Source of the DNA: Doris montereyensis | Taxonomy: Eukaryota > Mollusca > Gastropoda > Nudibranchia > Dorididae | NCBI GenBank assembly: GCA_037039925.1 | Contig: JAXRKP010000106.1 | Location: 1 to 64,000 of the forward strand | Direction of reading: 5' to 3' | DNA length: 64,000 nt | Shown: in pieces, positions 12,126-23,320 of the stretch | How the letters are laid out: every line of letters starts with the position of its first letter | Numbering within the stretch: position 1 is the first letter of the stretch | Notes under the pieces: model-generated | The model's input: the letters and a program-made list of their open reading frames with translations, nothing else | Databases searched by the model: none | Told to the model about the DNA's origin: nothing | Program-made: the position numbers and the translations under genes

Positions 12126-13562
12126 CAGTGTTGACACAGGGCGGTGCTTAGAAACTGACATTGCTTCATTTATTGCGCTCACACTTACTTCGATGGGTAG
12201 TTGCCATGATAACTTTGTTGATTTCGGTAAGAATATTGAACAACGTTTATATTGATATCTGGCTTCGATGGAATAAAACTACCGGTTATTTTAGCTCTCA
12301 TAAACATTTTTAACATTTTTGATTCAACCATGAAGAAGAAAAAGAGGGCTTATTGACTTAGAATTTCAGTCTTCCAGACTCCGCCCATGTCTCTTCCCGC
12401 AATGTCATAAGTTGCACAAAATTATCTGGCGTTTGTAATTGCCCAGGTACGCATCGCATGTGAACTTTTTTGTTCGTCCTCACTGAGGGCGATTGATCAT
12501 GTTAAACATGAAGACTTAGAAAGAACTGGGATACAGCCAATGAGGGCTGAGGACTCCTCCGAAGGTCTCTCGTTTACGGCGGCCCGTATCCGTTGGTGTT
12601 GCCTTCAAATAACTTCGTGTTTGTAGCTGGATGCAACCGCCAGTGTGTGCTATAAGCTTAAGTATTAAAGAAATTAATGATTTCTATGTGTCAAAACCGA
12701 GGACTCTCTTAAAATAAACTTAACACCCTGGTCATGAATCTTAAATCTTGTTTGTCCATTGGTCACTCCCAATTTTTTGTCATGACTGATTTTCTGCCTC
12801 AGCCCCGACTGTAGTAACCTAAGTGGCATTTCTGTGCTTCTCAAGCGTGAGGCATTTGGAGGTGGTAACTACTGAATTCAATATTTGATGGCAATCAAAC
12901 TGATTGAGAATTTATCTAAAAAGTAAGCGAAACAGCTTATTTGATGTGGCTAGTAGTGCCTCGTTCAGCATAGCTTAAATTTGGTGATCAGGATTTGCCA
13001 GCAGGCGTTGTTCATGTAAATATAACACTAAGACCAATTTATTGGGTTATTAGAAATTTATTAGAATTGACTGTCAAATAAAAATTAACTTTAATAATGA
13101 AGTACATGGTGCTGCTAGTTCTTATAAGATGTAGTGTTTGGTGTCTGAAAGACTACGCCAAGAGCGTCTACAAACTAGAATACATGTATAACATTTACAT
13201 ATTATGAAGTTAGATATATCAAATTTCAATTTTTTCTCTTCTTTTGGCTTTTACTTTTACATCCCTGATATGATATTTTTGTTTCTCCTTCGCCTTACTC
13301 TTAAAATTATAACGATTTAACTCTTTCATTATGTGTCTTTTCATATTTTGTTGATTATTGTTGTATGAATGGTCAAAACTGAGAGTCACTGAAGCTGCTT
13401 TATTTTCTTCACTTTCAAGCTAATGCAATTTTTAGATTATGTCAAAATTGTAATTATTTGCTTTCGTCAGAAATATTAGACAAAGTAAGAAGATATCAAT
13501 GAAGGTCAGAAGAATTTTTTTTTTTTTAAATTATTTCTTATTTCCTTGTACTGTGTATTTAG
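12126..13562. other. Intron 3, 3' part
   Basis: Nothing recognisable. AT-rich, no long conserved reading frame, no clear repeat. It ends in the acceptor ctgtgtatttag of exon 4. Confidence 0.5.
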
Positions 13563-13712
13563 GATCTTCCTGAGCTAGGAGACCGTATCAGCATTCGAAT
13601 GCATGTTGCAGAAAGAGCAACTGATATAGAAAAGCCAAAATATCTGACTTATCGTCAAAGGCGACAAGGTCCAAAACTCAGGAAAAAATGGGACAAGTCT
13701 GATAAACTAAGA
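13563..13712 (+). CDS. UBTF-like: UBF-like gene, exon 4 (linker/start of HMG box 1)
   Basis: A 150-base exon in phase 0 at both ends (50 codons), between gtgtatttag and gtaagtg. It encodes DLPELGDRISIRMH..., then EKPKYLTYRQRRQGPKLRKK. The EKPKYLTY segment sits where UBF box 1 starts (KKPLTPYFRFF) and is followed by a basic stretch, but the box is highly divergent and lacks the aromatic pair of helix 1. All frames agree with exons 3 and 5. The donor is followed within 90 bases by a minisatellite whose units contain the same GTAAGTGT word. Confidence 0.75.
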
Positions 13713-13784
13713 GTAAGTGTATGAATTGTGTAAGCATTTCCACATCTGTAACTTTTGGGAGTAATCTCGCCTTTTCTGTTCAGT

Positions 13785-14409
13785 ATCTGTAAGTGGGTGA
13801 ATCATGTGACCCTTTCCATATATTTGTGTATGTGTGGGAATCATGTGACCCCTTTCATATATCTGTAAGTGTGGGAGTCATGTGACCCGTTCCACATATC
13901 TGTATGTGTGGGAATCATGTGACCCTTTCCATACATCTGTATGTGTGCGGTCATGTGACCCTTTTCCATATATCTGTATGTGTGGGAATCATGTGACCCT
14001 TTCCATATATCTGTAAGTGTAGAGATCATGTGACCCTTTCCACATATCTGTATGTGTGGGAATCATGTGACCCTTTCCATATATTTGTATTTGTGGGAAT
14101 CATGTGACCCTTCCCATATATCTGTAAGTGTGCGAATCTGTGACCCTTTCCATATATCTGTAAGTGTGCGAATCATGACCCTTTCCATATATCTGTATGT
14201 GTAGAATCATGTGACCCTTCTCATATATCTGTAAGTGTGGGAATCGTATGACCCTGTCCATATATATATGTGTAAGTGTGGGAATCATGTGACCCTTTCC
14301 ATATATTTGTATTTGTGGGAATCATGTGACCCTTTTCATATATCTGTAAGTGTAGGAATCATGTGACCCTTCTCATATATCTGTAAGTGTGGGTATCATG
14401 TAACCCTTC

Positions 14410-14480
<71 letters not shown>

Positions 14481-14640
14481 AGTGTGGGAATCATGTGACC
14501 CTGTCCATATATATATTTGTTAGTGTGGGAATTATGTAACCTTCTCCATACATATGTATGTGGGTGAATTATGTAATTCTTTCCATATTTCTGTAAGTGG
14601 GTGACTCATGTAACCCTTTCCATATAATCTGTGCGGGCAG
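13785..14640 (+). repeat. 37-bp minisatellite in intron 4, with internal (AT)n
   Basis: About 20 degenerate tandem units of 37 bp with the words catgtgaccctttcc, atatatctgtaagtg and tgggaat. An (AT)n run of about 60 bases interrupts it at 14417-14477, apparently grown from the ATATAT inside one unit. Many units contain CTGTAAGTGT, a good match to the metazoan 5' splice-site consensus. Confidence 0.9.
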
Positions 14641-14645
14641 TTGAC

Positions 14646-14775
14646 GGGTTCTGCTGGTAGGTCCTGCTTCTTTCCTTTTGCTCTTTTGCTTCTCTTTTAT
14701 TTTGCTGTTTCCTCTTAATTCACCCTGAGATCACCACAATGGTAGACGGAGTAAATCTCAATTAAACAAACAATT
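14646..14775 (+). mobile_element. SINE-like repeat S1, copy in intron 4
   Basis: One of about ten copies of a roughly 130-bp interspersed unit: head ctgctggtaggtcctgcttc, pyrimidine-rich middle, then tgtttcctcttaattc, gagatcacc, gtagac, and a tail of the form caat(c/t)aaacaaacaa. The repeated tail and dispersed copies suggest a SINE. I see no clear tRNA-type promoter in it. Confidence 0.65.
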
Positions 14776-14886
14776 TCCATATATCTATAACTGTGGGAAT
14801 CATGTAACCTGACAGCCACCGATGCTCCACATGCTTACAATGGGACTTCATGGCGAAGAAATTGCACCCACTGCATGCTGTCTTTT

Positions 14887-14901
14887 GGGGGGGGGGGGGG
14901 G
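14887..14901 (+). repeat. Poly-G tract (15 nt)
   Basis: An uninterrupted plus-strand run of 15 G in intron 4 of the UBF-like gene. Confidence 0.95.
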
Positions 14902-15379
14902 TTATTGACGTGAAAAGCTTTAACACAAAAAGTAATAATAAAAAAGACGAGTTGGATTGGTGCTCTCCCGTGACACTCCCTGGAGGCTAGACCCACATAC
15001 TATACGTATACATCATGTAGGCTACAATATTGTTATTTTCGTGCCTACACATAGGGGCCATTACATGCCACGCTATTATTTCTTTTTAAGTAGCTTGCAT
15101 CGTTTAGGCCTAGGATCTACAGTACTAGATCTATATTACATCTCTTTGCTAATGTAAATAGAATAAGAAAGAAATAACAAAGTACACACTCATAAAATTG
15201 ATTTTTGGTCTCAAATTAATAAATTCTATAATACCTGATTTGCTTTAGAAAATATCAAAACAAAATTTATATAAAACAGATTACTTTCATTTGTCTTAAA
15301 CACTGATAATTTCTACTATTGGTCTTTTCTTCAGTTATTATGTTGTGACTTTCTTCTGTTATGTTGTGACTGATTTCAG

Positions 15380-15426
15380 AAAACGTACCAAGACAGACAC
15401 AAAGCTTTATACAATGAGTATATGAG
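15380..15426 (+). pseudogene. UBTF-like: UBF-like exon 5, block A copy (phase broken)
   Basis: Bounded by gtgactgatttcag and gtaagtt and open as KTYQDRHKALYNEYM in the phase delivered by exon 4. It is 47 bases, so it ends in phase 2, whereas exon 6 needs phase 0; the final codon seems to lack one base. The 5' flank (about 15160-15379) is clearly homologous to the flank of exon 5B at about 27120-27338, which marks the left edge of the duplicated block. The K/H/Y-rich helix suits the middle of an HMG box. It may be a real exon with an assembly indel. Confidence 0.55.
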
Positions 15427-15776
15427 GTAAGTTGAGGACCGAGGGTGCTTTAGATTTGTTGTGATGGAATGCCCATGCCTTTTTGTACTGTTCGAGAGCT
15501 CAGTAGTCCAGATGCAAGGTTTCGGCCAGAAATTGATGTCCAGAATCGAAGAATATATAGAAAAACAGGCTGTGACAGTTTAAAATGCTGAAATCTTTAA
15601 CTCTTCCGCCTATATCGAAAAATCCCAACATTGCTATGCGCTGATACTATACTACCTAGAAAATTGAACCTTGGGGTGTGGAGGAAATAATTCTACAATG
15701 TGACGTGGGTACATTACTCTTTCCACTGCAGTACATATTTTGCAGGAGAAATTATAAAAACATGGCTTTTTAATTC

Positions 15777-15791
15777 GGGGGGGGGGGGGGG
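15777..15791 (+). repeat. Poly-G tract (15 nt)
   Basis: An uninterrupted run of 15 G next to the left end of the foldback repeat. Confidence 0.95.
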
Positions 15792-15799
15792 CTGGGCTC

Positions 15800-17745
15800 C
15801 TGAAGTGATTATTTTTTAGTTTAGGTTTTTTGTTGTCAAAATACAGTCATCCTATATCATTGAAAAGTTTGTAACGTCCTTGGTTGCCATAGAAACGACC
15901 GCCATCTTGGATTTTAACCCAATTTTCAGAATCTTTCTCCTCTCTTAGTTATATTTAAAATCATCACTCAAAACCTGTGCAGATCGTCTTTTCCATTCAA
16001 TATCCAAAAAGTGACGTCGGGTTTTTTATTTTATTTTGGATAGTTTTTTTTTAATGAATTTTTGAAAATACTATGTACAAAATTGACATTTTTATTACAA
16101 AAAAAAAATTCTCAAAAGTTTACAATATATTAAAAAGAAACCGACGTCATTCTATTAACATTGACAAGAGGAACAGGTGTGCCAAATATAATACAAATCG
16201 TTCGGTAAATGACGGAAGAGATAAATTTTAGTGTAAAAAAACTACATTTTCAAGAAAATGCATGTAAAATCAAATAAAAATAACACAAACAAACGCTAGA
16301 CGGGTTTCCCTTGTTGTAGCAGCCCCTTACTCTTTCAACAGTCTCTGGTATTATTACTGTAAAGGATTATAAATCTAGGTTTAGATATGCACTGTTGTAG
16401 AAGCAGACGTCAAAATGACCAGTTTTTCCTATCTTATGCTTGTGTGTGTTGGCATACACACTGATGGCGCCTCTTACATCACACAGCAGTAGGCCAAAGC
16501 AACAAACAACCAGTAGAAACAACCCGGGTGACCTCGGTGTTGCCACATTTGGCAATTATCGCCAATATACAGGTTTTTACTGAGCGTCTTCTCAGTCAGT
16601 GTTAGGGTAATTTACATCAAAATTTTGACTTTTTACCTGCCCTCGCCCACAAAATATTTTGTGCAAAAATAATTACACGTCATATGGACATTATTCTGCC
16701 ATAAACTTGTAGATAAATGATCGTTCTACCCCTATATGCAAAGAACAGAAAATCAATCTTTATAGCAAAAAAAATGTCCTATGAGTAATATAATGTATGG
16801 TTTTTTATTTTTACAAAATATTTTGTTGAAAGGGTAGGTAAAAACAGTCAAAATTATGATTTATATTACCTTTACACTGACTGAGAATACTGGCACTGAA
16901 AACCCTCTAGCAACAGCTAATCGCCAATGTGGCAACACAGTTCTTTGCTTGGCTTTCGCGGAACACGGTACGTCGACCGGCCAAGCTCTTTTGACATAAG
17001 AGGTGAAGGCCAGCGTTCGTGCGTATGTAAACATGTTCACAAGTATAGGAATAGGGCAAAAAAAACTGGTTATTTGACGGCTGTTTTCACAGCAATGCAC
17101 ATCTAACCTAGTTTTACAATCCTCTTTACATTAATTACAATACCAGAGACTGTCGAAAGAGTAAGGGGGCAGTTACAAGAAGGGTAACCCGTCTGAAGCA
17201 TTTGTTTTATTTTATTTTCATTTCTTTACTTGCATTTTTCTCGAAATGTATTTTTTTCACACTGAAATTCTATCTCCTCCGTCATTTACAGACCGATTTG
17301 TATGATATTTCGCACACAGGTTCCTTTTGTCAATGTTAATAGAATGACATCAGGTTTATTTTATATATTGTAAACATTTTGAGGAAATACTTTTTCTGTA
17401 ATAAAAATGCCATTTTTGCGTATAAACGATATGTACTATTTAAAAAAATTTCATTAAAAAAAAAGCTATCCAACATATCTAAAAACAACGCCGTCATTCT
17501 GTAGATATTGACTGGAAAAAACGATCTGCATAGGTTTTGAGTAATTTTATTCATAACTAAGACTAAAGAGGGGAGATAGATTTTGAAAATGGGTCAAAAC
17601 CCAAGATAGCGACCGTTTCCTTGGCAACCAAGGACGCTACAAACTTTTCAATGATATAGGATGACTATATTTTGAAAGTTACTCATATATATACTAACAT
17701 CAAAAACCCTAACTCAAAAGCAAAAACATCACTTCAGGACAATTT
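15800..17745. mobile_element. Foldback element: two head-to-head copies of a roughly 0.95-kb repeat
   Basis: The left arm (about 15800-16765) and right arm (about 16790-17745) are imperfect inverted copies. The outer ends share gtcatcctatatcattgaaa / tttcaatgatataggatgac. Inside both are the gccatcttgg-type segment, the cattcaatatc segment, and a centre with the word for 'gttgccacatttggcaat'. A third copy in the right-arm orientation lies at 23310-24368. No convincing transposase is present; minus-strand reading frames in the arms are short and not conserved between copies. Whether this is one palindromic transposon or two insertions head to head is unknown. Confidence 0.75.
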
Positions 17746-18055
17746 TTTGATAACTCAAGCTACAGCCTTTGTATGACATACATTTTTGTGTCAGTTTATA
17801 ATTATGTAGATTCAGCATCAACACACTGTTCTTGCCGACTGCATTCTAGATCTACATGAGATGTTTGCCTGGGAATTCATGCAGACTTCCTGTATCAAAG
17901 TAATTTATTTTCTTGATGAGGTTCTATTTTAAATTCTAGATCTAGAAAAGAAAACTTAAAAAAGAGCTAATGATCGAATACTCCTCTATAGAGTCTAGTC
18001 AGGGTAAATTTTAAATATAAATAAAACTTGTGAATTATTTGTGACACGGCAGCTT
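17746..18055. other. Intron 5A sequence
   Basis: AT-rich DNA with a small TCTAGATC cluster; nothing else is recognised. Confidence 0.4.
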
Positions 18056-18059
18056 GCAG

Positions 18060-19560
18060 TCATCAAGTGCCAATCAGATGACTGACTCTGAATCAAGTGC
18101 CAATGAGATAGCTGACACTGAATCAAGTGCCAATTAGATGGTAACACTGAATCAAGTGCCAATGAGATAGCTGACACTGAATCAAGTGCCAATCAGATAG
18201 CTGACACTGAATCAAGTGCCAATGAGATAGCTGACACTGAATCAAGTGCCAATCAGATAGCTGACACTGAATCAGGTGCCAATCAGATGGCTGACACTGA
18301 ATCAGGTGCCAATCAGATGGCTGACACTGAATCAGGTGCCAATCAGATGGTAGACACTGAATCAAGTGCCAATCAGATGGTAGACACTGAATCAAGTGCC
18401 AATCAGATGGTAGATACTGAATCAAGTGCCAATCAGATGGCTTACACTGAATCAAGTGCCAATCAGATGGCTGACACTGAATCAGGTGCCAATAAGATGG
18501 TAACATTGAATCAAGTGCCAATGAGATAGCTGACACTGAATCAGGTGCCAATCAGATGGCTGACACTGAATCGGGTGCCAATCAGATGGTAGACACTGAA
18601 TCAAGTGCCAATCAGATGGTAGACACTGAATCAAGTGCCAATCAGGACTGAATCAATTGCCAATCAGATGGCTGACACTGAATCAGGTGCCAATCAGGTG
18701 GTAGTAGACATTGAATCAAATGCCATCAGATGGTAGTAGACATTGAATCAAATGCCAATCGGATGGTAGTAGACATTGAATCAAGTGCCAATTAGATGGT
18801 AGTAGACACTGAATCAAATGCCAATCAGATGGTAGACACTGAATAAGGTGCCAATCAGACGGTAGACATTGAACCAAGTGCCAATCAGATGGTAGACACT
18901 GAATCAAGTGCCAATCAGAAGGTAGACACTGAATCAGGTACCAATCAGCTGGTAGACACTGAATCAAGTGCCAATCAGATGATAGACACTGAATCAAGTG
19001 CCAATCAGATGGTAGACACTGAATCAAGTGCCAATCAGGTGGTAGACACTGAATCAAGTGCCAATCAGATGGTAGACACTGAATCAAGTGCCAATCAGAT
19101 GGTAGACACTGAATCAAGTGCCAATCAGATGGCTTACACTGAATCAAGTGCCAATCAGATGGTTTACACTGAATCAAGTGCCAATCAGATGGCTTACACT
19201 GAATCAAGTGCCAATGAGATGGTTTACACTGAATCAAGTGCCAATCAGATGGCTTACACTGAATCCAGTGCCAAACAGATGGCTTACACTGAATCCAGTG
19301 CCAATCAGATGGCTTACACTGAATCAAGTGCCAACCAAATGGCTTACACTGAATCAAGTGCCAATCAGATGGCTTACACTGAATCCAGTGCCAATCAGAT
19401 GGCTTACACTGAATCAAGTGCCAACCAAATGGCTTACACTGAATCAAGTGCCAATCAGATGGCTTACGCTGAATCAAGTGCCAATCAGATGGTAGACACT
19501 GGAGCAGATGCCAATTAGGTGGTAGACACTGAATCAAGTGCCATTCATATGGTAGATATT
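18060..19560 (+). repeat. 30-bp minisatellite in intron 5A
   Basis: About 50 units of 30 bp (gaatcaagtgccaatcagat plus ggtagacact or ggcttacact). Because the period is a multiple of three and the unit lacks stops in several frames, long reading frames appear on both strands: a ten-residue NQMVDTESSA repeat on plus and HLIQCLPSDW on minus (up to 290 codons). No block B equivalent is seen between exons 5B and 6B. Subtypes ggtagac and ggcttac occur in runs, as expected from local unit amplification. Confidence 0.95.
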
Positions 19561-19958
19561 GGAATACAAAAGCAGCCTTGCAAGGCAATTGGTGACTGAC
19601 TGAACAATGCCCTGATTGTATGCCTTTCAGTCACTGCTCAGTATTTTGTTTTAAACCTTCACACACTTCCTATCTTCAGAGACAGGCAGGAACTGAGATT
19701 ACAGTTGATTCCAAGCCCATTGTCTGCTGCCCTTCTACCTGTATTCTTTAGAAAAGCATCTTTGGCAGAAAAATGCAGTAACAGTTGAATAAACTTGTCT
19801 TGTCATTCCGTATTTTACAATATTAATGACCTATCTACGGCATTAGAGTAATCATGATGATGCGATTTTGTCGTAACCAGTCGTTCACTCCAAATTAAGA
19901 TTGTTTTGATTGATCTTTGATACCATAAGCTTTTACTTGTATTTTTGTCTGTTTGCAG

Positions 19959-20070
19959 ATGGATCTAAAGGAAATTAACACTCTCTTAAAGTCCCAAATA
20001 TAACAAATTAGAGGACCAAAAGAAATTTCATTTTATGCTCAAAGCATTGAAGCAAATGCCTGAGTACAAG
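19959..20070 (+). pseudogene. UBTF-like: UBF-like exon 6, block A copy (frameshifted)
   Basis: Homologous to exon 6B (29360-29470) and to helix 2-3 of an HMG box: MDLKEINTLLKS, then YNKLEDQKKFHFMLKALKQM and PEYK, matching UBF [21 protein letters not shown]. Splice sites are intact (gtttgcag, gtatgta). It is 112 bases against 111 in copy B; one extra C near 19993 shifts frame and creates a TAA. Either copy A is decaying or the base is an assembly error. Confidence 0.7.
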
Positions 20071-20307
20071 GTATGTATTGAATATTTGTATATATCTTGA
20101 TTCAATTTACTTTTTGTCATTTCTGAGACTCTATATTGTTAAGTTTTGGACTGAATGGTCTTTAATATGAATTTGACCTCTGACCCTGAAATGAATAAAG
20201 TTTGGCTGTGCATACATGGTGCCTAGATTTTAGACCCAGTAAAGTATAGTTCTAACACATTATAATATAACAATAGCAGATCTAGACATGAAGTGGGTGG
20301 TCAGCTG

Positions 20308-20402
20308 GGACTGCTGGTAGGTCCTGCTTCTTTCATTTCCAACCTTTCATTTATCCTTCATCTTGTTGTTTCCTCTTAATTCCCCCTGAGATCACCTCAT
20401 AC
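20308..20402 (+). mobile_element. SINE-like repeat S1 in block A intron 6
   Basis: Homologous to the S1 copy split by LINE copy B at 29705-29756 / 32276-32335 and at the same place relative to exon 6, so this insertion predates the exon-block duplication. The 3' tail is lost and runs into the shared unique sequence atggacctgacatt. Confidence 0.7.
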
Positions 20403-20618
20403 CATGGACCTGACATTTGTCCAACCTTTTGTGTGCTTTTCAAAGTGACAACTAATGGCATAGTCCTGTGTCAGCTTTCCTACTTTCTTTAATTTGGATG
20501 TCTGCAAATATTTAGAGTAGCATTTAAATTTAGATGGGGAGGTATATTATCCTAATCTAAAATCTACCTCAACGTGCAAGACACAATCACTAGGGTTACA
20601 TCACTTTTGTTTTGCCAG

Positions 20619-20745
20619 GCACAATGTGAAGCCGTCCAAAGAAGAATCAAATTTTAAACCTAGATCCTATGAGCTGTACCCGTTCCTTTCCAAGGAAGAA
20701 AAAAGTGCTGAGTGACCACTATGCAAAGCCAACACCGCCACCCAA
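20619..20745 (+). pseudogene. UBTF-like: UBF-like exon 7, block A copy (frameshifted)
   Basis: Acceptor ttttgccag, donor gtaagtg. It encodes an HMG-box end (AQCEAVQ), a linker (FKPRSYELYPFLSKEE) and the start of the next box (DHYAKPTPPPK), matching UBF DKFDGRPTKPPPNSYSLY. The exon is 127 bases against 130 in copy B. One base is missing near 20640 and two in the GAAGAAAAAAG run near 20697, so no single frame reads through. The last indel lies in a homopolymer, typical of sequencing error, but true decay is equally possible. Confidence 0.7.
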
Positions 20746-20934
20746 GTAAGTGCCTGCACACATGTTGTTGTTATCTGGATAGAATTCTGTTGAGATTTTG
20801 TACTTTTAGAGGTCCGTGAAGCCTTATTCCTGCCCAAACTCTCTAACCCTGCTAGAATACCCAATAGACCTGTCTATCCCTTGCTGGACCAACAGATTTA
20901 CCTACAACAGATTTGTTCATCACTTTCTAACGTG

Positions 20935-21275
20935 CCCCGCAGACCCATCGACCCCTTGCTGACATGACCAGCAGACTTGTCTACCCTTTGCTGACATGAC
21001 CAGCAGACTTGTCTACCCTTTGCTGACATGACCAGCAGACTTGTCTACCCCTTGCTGACATGTCCAGCAGACTTGTCTACCCTTTGCTGACATGTCCAGC
21101 AGACTTGTCTACCCCTTTCTGACATGACCAGCAGACTTGTCTACCCCTTTCTGACATGACCAGCAGGGTGTCTACCCCTTTCTGACATGACCAGCAGACT
21201 TGTCTACCCTTTCTGACATGACCAGCAGACTTGTCTACCTCTTTCTGACATGCCCAGCAGACTTGTCTACCCCTT
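20935..21275 (+). repeat. 32-33-bp minisatellite in block A intron 7
   Basis: About ten tandem units of tgctgacatgaccagcagac followed by ttgtctacccctt. The same family occupies the same intron of block B at 36503-37625, where it is about three times longer, so it was present before duplication and grew independently. Confidence 0.9.
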
Positions 21276-21362
21276 GCATGATGTGATTGCTGTAAAAGTT
21301 GTCTCTGTTACCTTTTGAAAGGGCTTTTTTTTTTTTATTTGAACCATGTTCTTCTTTTCCAG

Positions 21363-21504
21363 AAATTTCTATTTGTTCTACTGCTTCAAAGAACGACCAA
21401 ATATTCACAGCGAAAGCCTCACAGACCAAGCCAAAGAACTGTCGGCATCCTACAGCAAACTGAGTTGCTCTACAAAGGCTGATTATGAGAAAGAATATAA
21501 AGAT
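21363..21504 (+). CDS. UBTF-like: UBF-like exon 8, block A copy (intact HMG box core)
   Basis: Between cttttccag and gtgagtg. Frame is open from exon 7 phase 2 to phase 0 and encodes NFYLFYCFKERPNIHSESLT, then DQAKELSASYSKLSCSTKAD and YEKEYKD. This is a clear HMG box: aromatic helix 1 (FYLFYCFKE), helix 2 and a helix 3 ending in YEKEYKD, matching UBF box 3 (NSYSLYCAELM ... YHKKCDQKKKDYEVEL). It is the cleanest HMG segment in the window; its block B partner is frameshifted. Confidence 0.8.
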
Positions 21505-21942
21505 GTGAGTGGGTAACATTGTCATTGTATCTAACTTGCCTTACACCTTTAATGAGCCGCTGATTACACTTGGATGGGTGGTAATTTTATGCTCTGGTAA
21601 AGACTCATTTTCATCCTCACCTTCATCAATGCAGGCTAAAAGGCTATTTATATACACATGTGTGGATCATTATTTATACACGGCAAGGCGAAGGAAAATG
21701 GCCTTTGTGTGTGCATGAAATGTTAAAAACATGCAGTGATGGTTGAATGGTAGGTATTGCAATGCAAGTCATCCTCCTATTTTGAACCGAATCAACCCAC
21801 TTTTAATAAGTATACCATCTGAATAATTTTCTTTCTACTTCAACAGTTGCGAACAAATGTTTTTATCTTAAGTGCGATCTTGATTTTGCCACAGTTGCCA
21901 TGTAATTTATCATCTCTTTGGCATGTTTCCCAGTGGATACAG

Positions 21943-22037
21943 AGTAGCATTGAAAAGTTGCCGAGTATGCGGAGCACATCAAGCCATGGAGTGATAAGCT
22001 GGCCCAAGATGCATCCAAGGAGATGGCACTTTGTCAG
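21943..22037 (+). pseudogene. UBTF-like: UBF-like exon 9, block A copy (1-nt deletion)
   Basis: Homologous to exon 9B. It reads SSIEKL, then after a one-base loss continues as EYAEHIKPWSDKLAQDASKE ending in MALCQ before gtaatct. It is 95 bases against 96 in copy B. The region follows the HMG box as in UBF (VELLRFLESLPEEEQQRV). Divergence from copy B is too large for the two blocks to be unmerged alleles. An acceptor (gtggatacag) and donor are present. Confidence 0.7.
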
Positions 22038-22049
22038 GTAATCTGTTCT

Positions 22050-23320
22050 TATCTTATGTCTTTTCACACCGAATCAATGCTCGACTCGCCCCACTTACTT
22101 CCTTTGTCTTTTCACACAAAATCAGTGCTCAACTTAACAACTCACCACCTTTGTCTTTTCACTCCAAATCAGTGCTCAACTACCTACTTCTTCCTTTGTC
22201 TTTTCACACCAAATCAATGCTCATTTACCCATTCACCTCCTTTGTCTTTTCACACCAAATCAATGCTCATTTACCCATTCACCTCCTTTGTCTTTTCACT
22301 CCAAATCAATGCTCGACTAGCCACTTACTTTCTTGTTTTTCACACCAAATCAATGTTTAACTAGCCCTTTACCTCCTTTGCCTTTTCACACCAAATCAGT
22401 GCTCAACTAGCCCACTACCTCCTTTGTCTTTCCACACTAAATCAGTGTCAAACTAGCCCACTCTTATCTTTGTCTTTTCACACCAAATCAATGTTTAACT
22501 AATCCTATTATTTTTGTCTTTTCACACCAAATCAATGTTTCACTAGCCCACTTACTTTTTTATATCTTTTCACAACAAACCAATGCTCAACTAACCCACT
22601 TACCTCCTTTGTCTTTTCACACCAAATAAGTGCTCAACTTACCCACTCACCTCCTTTGTCTTTTCACAACAAATCAATGCTCAACAAATCAATCAATGCT
22701 CAATTAGCCCATTCACCTCCTTTGTCTTTTCACACCAAATCAATGCTCAATTAGCCCATTCACCTTCTTTGTCTTTTCACAACAAATCAATGCTCAATTA
22801 GCCCACTCACCTCCCTTTGTCTTTTTCACACCAAATCAATGCTCAATTAGCCCATTCACCTTCTTTGTCTTTTCACACCAAATCAATGCTCAATTAACCC
22901 ATTCACCTTCCTCTGTCTTTTCACACCAAATCAGGGTTCAACTATCCACTCCTCCTTTGTTTTTTCACTCCAAATCAGGGTTCAACTATCCCACTCACCT
23001 CCTTTGTTTCTCCCAAATCAGGGCTCAACCTCCTTTGTTTTTTCACTCCAAATCAGGTTCAACTATCCCACTCACCTCCTCTGTCTTTTTCACACCAAAT
23101 CAATGTCCAACTAGCCCACTCTTTTAAAACAAAATCAATATTTTACTATCTCGATTACTTTTTATCTTTTCACACAAAATCAATGTTTAACTAGCTCACT
23201 CACTACTGTTTTATCACACCAAATCAATATTTAACTAGCCCACTTAGCTTCTTTGTTTTTTCACACAAATCAGTGTCCAACTAGCCCACAATCATTTCAC
23301 ACTAAATCAATGTTTATGAG
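22050..23320 (+). repeat. 46-47-bp minisatellite in block A intron 9
   Basis: About 26 units built on gtcttttcacaccaaatcaa, tgctcaactagccca and ctcacctccttt. The array starts only about 12 bases after the exon 9A donor. It is interrupted at 23310-24368 by a copy of the foldback repeat, then resumes as 44-bp and 47-bp subfamilies. The equivalent array in block B is at 39845-40795. Confidence 0.9.

Noticed and set aside
13841..14288. Minus-strand His/Tyr-rich repeat proteins
   Set aside because: Translation of the 37-bp minisatellite, with frames broken by unit-length changes.
18716..19588. 290-codon minus-strand open frame with HLIQCLPSDW repeats
   Set aside because: Produced entirely by the 30-bp minisatellite; the opposite strand is open as well and there is no flanking domain or splice context.
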